Positions 1 through 6,431 of a stretch of DNA of 12,740 bases are shown in pieces. Every line of letters begins with the position of its first letter. Within the stretch, counting starts at the first letter, position 1. Source of the DNA: an uncultured Johnsonella sp. (GTDB taxonomy: Bacteria > Bacillota > Clostridia > Lachnospirales > Lachnospiraceae); NCBI GenBank assembly GCA_900766185.1, contig CAAFUL010000073.1:1-12740 (forward strand). Direction: 5' to 3'. A model generated the notes under the pieces. That model did not search any database, was not told where the DNA came from, and saw nothing but the letters and a program-made list of their open reading frames with translations. The position numbers and the translations under genes are program-made.

Positions 1-187
1 AGTATGGAATAAAAGTCGCTGGCACACATCCCCCCCTTCCCCTTGACAACATAACCAATTATAAATATATCTACACAGCACTAATCTTTTGTAACAGTAG
101 GGTGGCGGACAGATAAAAAAAACTCCGTATAATTCAATCTTTTTAGCGGTTAACCCTTTTGATAAAGCGAGGTACAAATTCCACAGA

Positions 188-346
188 CCGGTGTAGGGTT
201 CGCAAAATCATTGAACTAATTCGTTACTGATTTTTTTAGGTACGAGGCGGTTGAAGGAGTCGTAGCGGGCTACGCTGACTGAAACCAACGAAGTACATAC
301 AAAAATCAGTAGAATTAGTTTGATGATTTAAGAAACCCTACGCTGG
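188..346. repeat. Nested long hairpin inside copy 1, absent from copy 2
   Basis: This is an independent inverted repeat. Its arms pair at 193-200 with 334-341 (8 bp, perfect), 205-222 with 312-329 (16 of 18) and 225-235 with 301-311 (11 bp, perfect). The tip at 240-296 holds further pairs: GTAC with GTAC, GGTT with AACC, and AGTC plus GTAG with CTAC plus GACT around a GCGGG loop at 258-280. In copy 2, at the other end of the window, the corresponding junction is only 2 nt, so this roughly 159-nt hairpin is an insertion or optional domain. Confidence 0.7.
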
Positions 347-403
347 GGACTGTTCGAGTGCAGCTCGCCACGGAGTAGGCGAGCACACAAGTTCCGCAGT
401 CTG
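347..403 (+). repeat. 57-nt conserved hairpin core (copy 1)
   Basis: The core begins GGACTGTT and ends GCAGTCTG. Its tip is a perfect 7-bp stem, GCTCGCC and GGCGAGC, around the loop ACGGAGTA. Outer partial pairs are GTG/CAC and GACTG/CAGTC. The reverse complement of 12647-12703 matches it at 55 of 57 positions, so this is a conserved repeat unit rather than chance structure. Confidence 0.85.
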
Positions 404-619
404 TGTGAATTTGTCGCAGCTTTGAAAAAGAGTTGCGTGTATGATTGAATTATAAGATGTTTTTTATCAGCTGATTCCCCACAAACGATTAGTATTGTTT
501 ATGTTGCTGTCCAATTGTTTACCTTGCCAACTCCCCGACAACTCAGAATTTTGTTAGCTGCAATATTGATTTTTTAACATACTGATCCAATTTTGAGTGT
601 GGGAAGTTTGAGTTATTAA

Positions 620-1789
620 TTACCCTTTCTTTTTGATAAAAAGCTTATTTACCACTATACATATAAGCATCGTAATAAGCATATCGGGCATGGTACTTCC
701 TATCGGGGTATCCACCTTCATTAAAATCCTATAAAGCACAAATCCCACTATCCATATACAAATATTATGTATACTGAATTTATCCTTGCTGTACTCTTCT
801 TTCAGTATAAAGAAATCCGCTATCTGTATAGCTATCATAGGGGCAAATACAGAGCCTATAAGATATAAAAATCCTGTTATATCATCCATCGGTAAAAGTA
901 TAGCACCGAGTGTTCCTATTACTGTAGCTCCTATGGCAACCCATTTGCCCGGTATCTTTGTACTAACAGCTTCGGTTGACACACCTGCTGAGTAGGCATC
1001 AAGGAATGTTGTACTTACTGTAGAAAGCACTACTATCAAGAGACCAACTATGCCTAATCCGGCTTTAAGAAGTATCTGTGCTATGTCGGACTCACCGGTA
1101 AAGAGAGCAGCCCCCATACCTATTACATACATCCAAATACTAACCACACCGTAGATTATGGCACTTGCCGCCGTAGCCTTGACCGGTTCTTTTGCTTCCT
1201 TGGTGTAATCACTTATAAGAGGCAACCATGAAAGAGGCATGGCTACGGAAAGCTCCACTGCCGCTCCGAAACTCATACTGCCGTCTCCGCCACCTAAAGC
1301 CGCACCGCCTTTAAATATTATAAAGCTAAGTATTATGGTCATGATAAATAAAGCCGACATGGCTATAACATTTACCTTGCCAAGATTTTTAATACCTATA
1401 AGTATCCATACTAAGATAAGTCCGCCTATAATAAGGCACCAAACAATATGTCCTATAGCCCATACACCCTGTGTAGCCAAAGCACCGTCATAAATCATTA
1501 TTCCGGTCCAGCCTACAAGTTGCAATATGTTAAGTACGGCAAAGAATAAACTTCCCTTGCTGCCGAAACTTATCTTAACCGTTTCCATTGCACTCTTCTC
1601 GGTCTTTGCTCCGATAAGTCCGGATAAGAAGAATAGAAGACAACCTATAATATGTCCTAAGATTATTGCCAGTAATCCCTTCATAAATCCAAGTGAAGCA
1701 AAATAAGTTCCCGTTAAAATCTCAGCTATGGAAACCGCCGCTCCAAACCAAATCAAACCGTTCTCAAATATTGATGTTTTCTTATTCAT
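620..1789 (-). CDS. cytX: Probable hydroxymethylpyrimidine transporter CytX (NCS1 family)
   Basis: A polytopic membrane protein of about 389 residues, the usual size for CytX-type members of the NCS1 nucleobase/cation symporter family, which are thought to import the thiamine pyrimidine precursor HMP. Recognisable stretches are GLIWFGAAVSIAEILTG near the N-terminus, PLSWLPLISDYTKEAK mid-protein and GSVFAPMIAIQIADFF near the C-terminus. An upstream in-frame ATG at 1805-1807 exists, but AGGAGG followed by a 6-nt spacer points to the ATG at 1787-1789, starting MNKKTSIFENG. That ATG lies inside the end of thiD (ATGAATAA overlap), implying translational coupling. It is the last gene of the thiamine operon and no clear terminator follows. 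HMP as substrate is inferred from family and context; another pyrimidine is possible. Confidence 0.88.
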   Translation of the reverse strand: MNKKTSIFENGLIWFGAAVSIAEILTGTYFASLGFMKGLLAIILGHIIGCLLFFLSGLIGAKTEKSAMETVKISFGSKGSLFFAVLNILQLVGWTGIMIYDGALATQGVWAIGHIVWCLIIGGLILVWILIGIKNLGKVNVIAMSALFIMTIILSFIIFKGGAALGGGDGSMSFGAAVELSVAMPLSWLPLISDYTKEAKEPVKATAASAIIYGVVSIWMYVIGMGAALFTGESDIAQILLKAGLGIVGLLIVVLSTVSTTFLDAYSAGVSTEAVSTKIPGKWVAIGATVIGTLGAILLPMDDITGFLYLIGSVFAPMIAIQIADFFILKEEYSKDKFSIHNICIWIVGFVLYRILMKVDTPIGSTMPDMLITMLICIVVNKLFIKKKG

Positions 1790-2594
1790 GACCTGCCTCC
1801 TTGGCATACTCTCCTTTTAAGTCAAAGGCATGGTTCATAGGCCCGCTTCCCTTGCCTAAATCAAGCATTGACAAAAGAGCTCCGGATATATAGTCCTTTG
1901 ATCTTTTTACAGACTCTTCCAATGTATAGCCTTTGGCAAGGTTTGCAGCAATGGCTGATGAAAGGGTACAGCCTGTACCGTGAGTATTCGGATTGTTTAT
2001 ACGCTTTCCGTAAAACCAGTTCTCCTTACCCTTATCATAAAGCAGATCGTTGGCATCATTTACACTGTGTCCGCCTTTTAAGAGCACTGCACAGCCATGA
2101 GCTTCATAAATTATTTTTGCCGCCTTTGACATTGCCGCCTCATCCTTAATACTTATGCCGGAAAGTGTCTGTGCTTCAAGTATGTTAGGCGTTATCACTC
2201 TTGCCAAGGGGAAAAGTTTGCTCTTTAAGGTACTTAGTGCCGTACTTTCCATAAGTGCCGAACCGCTGGTAGCTACCATTACCGGATCAAGCACTATATT
2301 TTTTGCCTTGTACTTAATGAGTTCCTCGGCAATCGCTTCTATTATTGGTGCAGAAGATACCATGCCTATTTTCACCGCATCCGGATAGATGTCCTCAAAA
2401 ATCATCTCAAGTTGCTGTTTTACAAACTCAGGACTGATATCTACAATCCCCGTTACGCCGGTAGTATTTTGTGCGGTAAGTGCGGTTATCGCACTCATTG
2501 CATAAACACCGTTCATAGTCATCGTTTTAAGATCGGCTTGAATTCCGGCGCCTCCACTGCAGTCGCTTCCTGCTATGGTCAATGCTGTCCTCAT
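1782..2594 (-). CDS. thiD: Hydroxymethylpyrimidine/phosphomethylpyrimidine kinase
   Basis: A cytoplasmic ribokinase-fold kinase that phosphorylates HMP to HMP-P and then HMP-PP, the pyrimidine substrate of ThiE. At 270 residues it is the normal full ThiD length. Motifs seen: GSDCSGGAGIQADLKT at 9-24 (substrate and phosphate contacts), DPVM at 103-106, TPN at 135-137, KGGH at 173-176, and the anion-hole motif HGTGCTLSSAIAA at 205-217. The start is set by AGGAGG about 7 nt upstream of the ATG. It is separated from the upstream HAD gene by 111 nt, the largest gap inside the operon, and overlaps cytX at its 3' end. A pyridoxal-kinase-only activity is a remote alternative; context strongly favours ThiD. 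Confidence 0.96.
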   Translation of the reverse strand: MRTALTIAGSDCSGGAGIQADLKTMTMNGVYAMSAITALTAQNTTGVTGIVDISPEFVKQQLEMIFEDIYPDAVKIGMVSSAPIIEAIAEELIKYKAKNIVLDPVMVATSGSALMESTALSTLKSKLFPLARVITPNILEAQTLSGISIKDEAAMSKAAKIIYEAHGCAVLLKGGHSVNDANDLLYDKGKENWFYGKRINNPNTHGTGCTLSSAIAANLAKGYTLEESVKRSKDYISGALLSMLDLGKGSGPMNHAFDLKGEYAKEAGHE

Positions 2595-2661
2595 AAATAA
2601 TCCTCCTTTAATTTAAGAAACACCGCTTAAGTGCTTCCCCTTTTTTAGCATTGTTTTATAT

Positions 2662-2694
2662 AGCGGCATAAGGTGGTGCCCCCAATCTGCCGCT
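2662..2694 (-). other. Intergenic stem-loop between the HAD gene and thiD
   Basis: Within the 111-nt gap, AGCGGCA and TGCCGCT form a perfect 7-bp stem around a 19-nt G/C-rich loop. No U tract follows on the coding strand, so it does not look like a terminator. It may be a transcript-processing or stability element within the operon mRNA. Function unknown. Confidence 0.35.
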
Positions 2695-2705
2695 TGAAAG
2701 TTTCA

Positions 2706-3365
2706 CTATATTTGTGAAACGAATTTCCAAAATTTATCTACATATTTGTAGTTTTCCAGATAAATATCTGCTGTTCTTCTTATCATATCCTCATTGTCTT
2801 CAAAGCTGTCATAAACCGCTGCCACTATAAATCCGGCTGACTTTGCCGTATTTATGGCATGTGCAGCATCTTCAAATACACAGGTTTTACAAACTGTGCT
2901 GCCAAGACATTTAAGTGCTTTTAAGTAGATGCTTGGAGTATGCTTTCCCTCAGCTATATCCTTACAATCAAGTACATCAATAAAATATTTCTTCATATCA
3001 CAGCGTCCCAGTGCACTTTCAATCAAGGTCTTATCTGCCACTGTGGCTATGCACATTTTTATATCTTTTTTCCTAAGACTTTCAAGAAAGTCTTTTACAT
3101 AGGGCTTAGGCTCTACTTTATTTATATAATAATCTGAAACTATATTATTGATCCTTACTATTATTTCTTCTGTACTAAGCTTAATATCGTACTCTTCCTT
3201 ACAATAGTTTGCCGACTGCCATAGGCTCATAGGCTTTATCTTTTCTCTAAATCCGGGCTTTGCTTTTTTATTTAATGACTTTAATAAATCCTCTCCTACT
3301 TCTTCCCATATATACATGGAGTCAAAAAGTGTACCGTCAAAATCGAAGATGGCTCCCTCTATCAT
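2706..3365 (-). CDS. HAD-superfamily hydrolase, candidate thiamine-phosphate phosphatase
   Basis: A 219-residue cytoplasmic HAD phosphatase of the beta-phosphoglucomutase-like type with a helical cap. Motif I is DFDGT (nucleophile Asp8, acid/base Asp10), motif II is the Thr in CIATVADK (T108), motif III is probably K141 in EGKHTP, and motif IV is FEDAAHAI (E165, D166). The ATG at 3363-3365 shares one base with the thiE stop codon (TAATG), so the two are translationally coupled. This position directly after ThiE suggests it acts on a thiamine-pathway phosphate. Dephosphorylation of ThiE's product, thiamine phosphate, so that it can be repyrophosphorylated, is my inference. Removing damaged or excess phosphorylated intermediates is an alternative. 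HAD substrate range cannot be read from sequence. Confidence 0.85.
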   Translation of the reverse strand: MIEGAIFDFDGTLFDSMYIWEEVGEDLLKSLNKKAKPGFREKIKPMSLWQSANYCKEEYDIKLSTEEIIVRINNIVSDYYINKVEPKPYVKDFLESLRKKDIKMCIATVADKTLIESALGRCDMKKYFIDVLDCKDIAEGKHTPSIYLKALKCLGSTVCKTCVFEDAAHAINTAKSAGFIVAAVYDSFEDNEDMIRRTADIYLENYKYVDKFWKFVSQI

Positions 3366-4003
3366 TAGCCTACTGCCTTCTTAACTTCCAAAAGCAATTC
3401 TTTGGTAGCTGTAGCTATATCCTTTGCCGCAAATATAGCCGATACAACTGCCACTCCGTCTATACCGCTTTTCTTAAGCTTGCAAATGTTATCTTTTTTG
3501 ATTCCTCCTATGGCTACCGTAGGTATGTCCACAGCCTCACATATAGACCTTAAGGTCTCAAATGAAAGTACATCCACATCTGTTTTGGTGGAAGTTGCAA
3601 ATACCGCACCTATACCTATATAGTCTGCTCCACCTTCCTGTGCCTTTATTGCCTCTTCTACAGTATGTGCGGAAACACCTATTATCATATCTTCTCCCAC
3701 AAGCTTTCTTACATTTGTAAGTTCCATGTCTTCCTGACCTATATGTATACCGTCGGCTTTGCAGGCAATGGCTATGTTGACATTATCATTAACTATAAAG
3801 GGAACTTTATATTCCTTGCAAAGGGTTGATATCTGCTTAGCCTCTTTTAGAAAGTCGCTTTCATCAAGCTCCTTTTCTCTAAGTTGCACGCAGGTTACAC
3901 CGTTTTCCAAGGCTTCTTTAACCTGTTCATAAAGACTTTTTGTTCCTACCCATGCCCTGTCGGTTACCGCATAAAGGAGCATATGTTTTTTATCCAATCT
4001 CAT
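3365..4003 (-). CDS. thiE: Thiamine-phosphate synthase
   Basis: Condenses HMP-PP with thiazole phosphate to give thiamine phosphate, in the cytoplasm. It is a TIM-barrel protein of 212 residues, typical for ThiE. Motifs in order: YAVTDR (11-16), VQLREK (39-44), VNDN (71-74), GIHIGQEDM (85-93), GVSAHT (109-114), GIGAVFATSTKT (130-141, pyrophosphate and thiazole-phosphate binding), AIGGI (164-168) and VVSAI (186-190). I place the start at the ATG at 4001-4003, with AAAGGTG six bases before it. A GTG at 4010-4012 would add MQG and is possible. Either way the start lies inside the end of thiM, and the stop overlaps the HAD gene, giving a tightly coupled thiM-thiE-HAD block. Confidence 0.96.
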   Translation of the reverse strand: MRLDKKHMLLYAVTDRAWVGTKSLYEQVKEALENGVTCVQLREKELDESDFLKEAKQISTLCKEYKVPFIVNDNVNIAIACKADGIHIGQEDMELTNVRKLVGEDMIIGVSAHTVEEAIKAQEGGADYIGIGAVFATSTKTDVDVLSFETLRSICEAVDIPTVAIGGIKKDNICKLKKSGIDGVAVVSAIFAAKDIATATKELLLEVKKAVG

Positions 4004-4811
4004 ACCTTGCACCTTTCTCCAAATCCTCAGGACTTAAGTTATATACGGCATCTATCAGATAGTTTCTGTAAGTACTGTTACCGTCCTGCTCACTCATTCT
4101 TTTTTTGGCAATCTCTCCGCACAGACCCATAGCACATACACAGGCAAGTGCCGCCTTTAAGGTATCCTCTTTATTGGCACTTATATATGCTGCCATCATG
4201 GCTGAGAGTTGACAGCCGCTTCCGGTGATCCTGCTCATCATTGCATCTCCATTATGTATACAGTATGCAGTTTTACTGTCGGCAACTATATCTATAGCCG
4301 AGGTTATAACTATTACAGAGCCTGTTTTTTTCGCAAATTCTTTGGCAAATTTAACTGTTTGCGGCAGGTTTTCTTTATTTACAAAGTCCGCTATATCCGC
4401 ATCTACACCCTTAGTACTTGCACTTCCAAGGTAAAGACTTTTTATTTCGGAAATATTTCCTCTTATTACACTAAACTTAACCTGTTCCAAAAGTTTTTTA
4501 GCTGTCTGTGTCCTAAGTTTTGATGCTCCGGCACCGACCGGGTCAAGTACTGTAGGGTGATTTAATTCATTAGCCTTTTTACCTGCTGCAAGCATGGCAG
4601 CTATGGTTCTTTCATTAAGTGTACCTATGTTGATATTAAGTCCGGTGCAAATTGATGTTATCTCTTCAACCTCTCCTATATCATCAGCCATAATAGGACT
4701 TGCCCCACAGGCTAAGAGAATATTTGCACAGTCATTAACCGTTACATAGTTTGTTATGTTATGTATTAAGGGTGTCTTTTCTCTTACATTTTTAAGCATT
4801 TCTTTTAACAT
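3990..4811 (-). CDS. thiM: Hydroxyethylthiazole kinase
   Basis: Phosphorylates the salvaged thiazole alcohol (HET) to HET-P, the thiazole substrate of ThiE. At 273 residues it is a normal ThiM of the ribokinase-like fold. Motifs: LIHNITNYVTVNDCAN (15-30), GASPIMADD (36-44), DPVGAGAS (90-97), RGNISEI (117-123), and the ATP/active-site GSGCQLSAMMAAY (197-209), whose Cys200 matches the conserved active-site cysteine of the family. GAGAGGAAG about 8 nt upstream sets the start. Only about 20 nt separate it from thiW, which probably imports its substrate. No de novo thiazole genes are present, so salvage through ThiM looks like the thiazole source served by this locus. Confidence 0.96.
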   Translation of the reverse strand: MLKEMLKNVREKTPLIHNITNYVTVNDCANILLACGASPIMADDIGEVEEITSICTGLNINIGTLNERTIAAMLAAGKKANELNHPTVLDPVGAGASKLRTQTAKKLLEQVKFSVIRGNISEIKSLYLGSASTKGVDADIADFVNKENLPQTVKFAKEFAKKTGSVIVITSAIDIVADSKTAYCIHNGDAMMSRITGSGCQLSAMMAAYISANKEDTLKAALACVCAMGLCGEIAKKRMSEQDGNSTYRNYLIDAVYNLSPEDLEKGARYEIG

Positions 4812-4832
4812 GGTTTTACTTCCTCTCTTATA

Positions 4833-5351
4833 TTATTTGTCCACCCAAAGCTTAAACTGAGCCAAAGCTCCCATTCCTGTAAGTGCATACAGTAACACTG
4901 CCGACATTATCGCACCGGCTGCGGTAGATATAAGGAACGGTATAATATATGCATAAAATGCTATATCGGCAGAACTCTTACCCATTATAAATATAGCTAT
5001 AGGGTATGCACAAAGTCCTCCCAGCACTGCTGTACCGAATACCTCCGCCAAAAGTGTTGGAATTATATTCTTACTCTTGTCATAGGCAAGACCGCAGAGT
5101 AAAGCCCCGAACATACTTCCCGGAAACGCCATAAGGCTTCCAAGCCCGAGTACATTTCTAAGTAAGCTTGCCGCAAATGCAACCGCCACGCCGTACCAGG
5201 GTCCAAGCATTACGGCACAGACAATATTTACCATGTGCTGTATCGGAGCACATTTACTTCCAAGCACCGGAAATGAAAAAAGGCTTCCAACTACTGCAAG
5301 GGCACATAAAATACCGGCTATGCTCAGTTTTTGAATGTTTGTATTTTTCAT
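4833..5351 (-). CDS. thiW: ECF transporter S component ThiW
   Basis: A 172-residue integral membrane protein with about five hydrophobic segments and the conserved loop FPVLGSKCAPIQHMVNIV, recognisable as ThiW. This is the substrate-binding subunit of an energy-coupling-factor vitamin transporter, predicted to carry the thiazole moiety of thiamine. It would work with shared EcfA, EcfA' and EcfT subunits, none of which is in this window. The start follows AGGAGG with a 5-nt spacer. It is the first well-supported gene of the operon, downstream of the TPP riboswitch and next to thiM, the kinase that would trap its substrate. Thiazole specificity is a literature prediction from gene context, not visible in the sequence. 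Confidence 0.93.
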   Translation of the reverse strand: MKNTNIQKLSIAGILCALAVVGSLFSFPVLGSKCAPIQHMVNIVCAVMLGPWYGVAVAFAASLLRNVLGLGSLMAFPGSMFGALLCGLAYDKSKNIIPTLLAEVFGTAVLGGLCAYPIAIFIMGKSSADIAFYAYIIPFLISTAAGAIMSAVLLYALTGMGALAQFKLWVDK

Positions 5352-5401
5352 ACCAACCTCCTAAGTGAAATTTTTAATATTTAGCAGGGATAATTTACCT
5401 G

Positions 5402-5530
5402 CTAAGCTTTTAACCCCAAGCCTAATATAAGTGCGAGCAGGACATACGGCTTTGGGTTTATAACTAGATTTTTCCCACAAGGCAGCCTTAGCTTAAAATG
5501 ATACATTTTCTTATGCAACTTCTGTAGCAT
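5402..5530 (-). CDS. Possible 42-residue membrane peptide in the riboswitch leader
   Basis: Between the riboswitch terminator and thiW is an open frame from ATG 5528-5530 to TAG 5402-5404. The downstream ATG at 5504-5506 gives a 34-residue version starting MYHFKLRLPCGKN. The product has a basic, amphipathic first half and a hydrophobic C-terminus (YVLLALILGLGLKA) that could be one membrane segment. It fills most of the 180-nt gap, which is otherwise long for a simple leader. Against it, neither ATG has a good Shine-Dalgarno sequence; the only AAGGAG lies in the terminator stem, too far upstream. An 11-bp imperfect inverted repeat (5412-5422 with 5448-5458) lies within it and could be the real reason for conservation. 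I do not recognise a family. Confidence 0.4.
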   Translation of the reverse strand: MLQKLHKKMYHFKLRLPCGKNLVINPKPYVLLALILGLGLKA

Positions 5531-5562
5531 TAAAAAGGAGATACCAATTTGGTATCTCCTTA
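5531..5562 (-). terminator. Intrinsic terminator of the TPP riboswitch
   Basis: An 11-bp perfect stem, AAGGAGATACC and GGTATCTCCTT, around a 5-nt loop is followed on the minus strand by a run of five T. It starts about 14 nt after the aptamer's 3' end. This is the standard expression platform for transcription attenuation: TPP binding allows the terminator, and absence of TPP permits read-through into the thi genes. Confidence 0.9.
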
Positions 5563-5573
5563 AAAGAAAGTAT

Positions 5574-5655
5574 TTTCCCTACGTTGGCATTATCCAAATC
5601 AGGTAACGGTCGAAGGTCTCACCTTCCTCTCAGCCTATCTATAAGCTCCCTGTAT
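5574..5655 (-). ncRNA. TPP riboswitch (THI element) aptamer
   Basis: Read on the minus strand it has the diagnostic blocks of the TPP riboswitch in order: CAGGGAGC, GGCTGAGA, a P3 hairpin (GAAGGTGAGACCTTC), ACCTGATTTGGATAATGCCA and CGTAGGGAA. CTGAGA and the ACCTGAT...ATGCCA-CGTAGGGA side form the pyrimidine- and pyrophosphate-binding helices. It begins about 27 nt after the promoter's -10 box and precedes an intrinsic terminator, so thiamine pyrophosphate should switch the whole salvage operon off. Confidence 0.97.
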
Positions 5656-5681
5656 GTAGTTAAAAATTAGTATTATCTGCG

Positions 5682-5710
5682 ATTATAGCACCGGTAAAAG
5701 ATACTGTCAA
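5682..5710 (-). promoter_or_regulatory. Sigma-A-type promoter of the thiamine operon
   Basis: On the minus strand, TTGACA (5705-5710) and TATAAT (5682-5687) are separated by exactly 17 bp. Both hexamers are perfect consensus. Transcription would start near 5675, just upstream of the riboswitch. Strong constitutive initiation with control at the riboswitch is the likely logic. Confidence 0.92.
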
Positions 5711-5714
5711 TATA

Positions 5715-5735
5715 AAATAAGAAATATTCCTATTT
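5715..5735 (-). terminator. AT-rich stem-loop at the end of the cell-wall-binding gene, possible weak terminator
   Basis: AAATAGGAA and TTCTTATTT form a 9-bp stem with one G-U pair around a 4-nt loop. It overlaps the stop codon of the upstream gene and ends 5 bp before the thi -35 box. A T-rich stretch follows. The low GC content of the stem makes it at best a weak terminator, so some read-through into the thi promoter is possible. Confidence 0.35.
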
Positions 5736-6300
5736 ATTCTACCCAAGCTCCGTCTCCGCCTACATAGTAGCCGTTAATTCTTGTATTGCTTGCCATAGCT
5801 CCCTTTATAGCTGAGCCTTCCGTATTTTCATACAGATAATACCATTTACCGTTGATAAGCTTCCAACCTGTTGCCATATAGCCCTCATCATCAAAATAAT
5901 ACCATCTGTTTATGTTGTTATAACTTAACTCCATCCACTTTGACTTAGGATAAGAACCGTTCGCCTCTTTATACCACCAGCCCTTTCCATCCTGTATCCA
6001 AGCCCCTGTCTCAGGCTTTTTAACCGCTTTAAGCTTGATATTCTTTGAGTTTGATCCTCCTGATTTTCTTGAGCCCTTTCTTGAGCCTTCATTAGATCTA
6101 TTTTTCTTATTTTGCTTATCAGGGTTACTCGGTGTAGCCTTTTTATCTTTGGAAGCATTAGTTGGCGTTGCTTTTCTTACTACAACCTGTCCCGGTCCTG
6201 CTGCGTAACTTGTAGATGTAGATGCAATGATTGCCGGTACTGCTGTAGATAAACAACATGCAAGAAGCATAGCACCTATTTTAGTATTTATTTTTCTCAT
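5734..6300 (-). CDS. Secreted small protein with cell-wall-binding (choline/glucan-binding type) repeats
   Basis: A 188-residue exported protein. It has a signal peptide (basic MRKINTK, hydrophobic core, likely cleavage after TSYA near residue 33), then a basic disordered linker at about 39-95 with two KATPTNA/KATPSNP units and many Lys, Ser and Asn residues. The C-terminal domain at about 99-188 carries aromatic-glycine repeats: GAWIQDGKGWWYKEANG, RWYYFDDEGYMATGWKLING, KWYYLYENTEG and YYVGGDGAWVE. Such repeats bind choline or other glycans on the cell wall. No catalytic domain is present, so it may be a surface adaptor or simply a wall-bound protein. The start follows AGGAGA with good spacing. 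It is probably monocistronic, with its own promoter at 6334-6362. Confidence 0.85.
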   Translation of the reverse strand: MRKINTKIGAMLLACCLSTAVPAIIASTSTSYAAGPGQVVVRKATPTNASKDKKATPSNPDKQNKKNRSNEGSRKGSRKSGGSNSKNIKLKAVKKPETGAWIQDGKGWWYKEANGSYPKSKWMELSYNNINRWYYFDDEGYMATGWKLINGKWYYLYENTEGSAIKGAMASNTRINGYYVGGDGAWVE

Positions 6301-6333
6301 TAATTATTCTCCTATATATTACTAAATCAGTAT

Positions 6334-6362
6334 ATTATAATGATAAAATTTGATATAGTCAA
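6334..6362 (-). promoter_or_regulatory. Sigma-A-type promoter of the cell-wall-binding gene
   Basis: On the minus strand, TTGACT (6357-6362) and TATAAT (6334-6339) are 17 bp apart. Initiation near 6327 would leave a short leader of about 27 nt containing the AGGAGA ribosome site. This is nearly consensus, so strong expression is expected. Confidence 0.85.
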
Positions 6363-6431
6363 GAGGTAAATAGTTCTTTTTGGAATACAATAACCGGTTG
6401 GGGGGCAACATAAACCGTTAAACTAACGCCG

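Larger units (their letters stand above)
40..525. repeat. Large branched inverted-repeat element (copy 1)
   Basis: This gene-free stretch is built almost entirely of nested complementary arms. Pairs seen directly: 112-120 with 460-468 (9 bp, perfect), 128-139 with 443-454 (12 bp, perfect), and 164-187 with 399-423 (imperfect). Weaker pairing continues outward: ACTAATCTTTTGT at 80-92 opposes ACAAACGATTAGT at 481-493, and the regions around 43-60 and 505-530 are partly complementary. Inside the outer stem sit two further hairpins, 188-346 and 347-403. No ORF or transposase is visible. It lies just downstream of cytX, where I see no ordinary terminator, so cytX transcripts would run into it. Whether it is a non-autonomous mobile element, a folded RNA or both cannot be told from sequence alone. 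Confidence 0.75.

Noticed and set aside
1..619. CRISPR array or tandem repeat in the left gene-free region
   Set aside because: The repeats are inverted and nested, not regularly spaced direct repeats with unique spacers.
1239..1493. Plus-strand open frames opposite cytX, thiD, thiM, thiW and the polyferredoxin (for example 1239-1493, 2155-2388, 4209-4523, 5168-5368, 11758-12117)
   Set aside because: All are antisense to well-supported genes, show no domain or ribosome site, and have compositions expected of reverse-frame shadows.
2595..2705. Second riboswitch between the HAD gene and thiD
   Set aside because: The GC-rich stem-loop does not show the conserved blocks of any riboswitch class I can recall, including TPP, fluoride or preQ1.
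5925..6158. 77-residue minus-strand frame inside the cell-wall-binding gene
   Set aside because: It is out of frame with a gene that has a clear signal peptide and aromatic repeats, and it lacks its own ribosome site.
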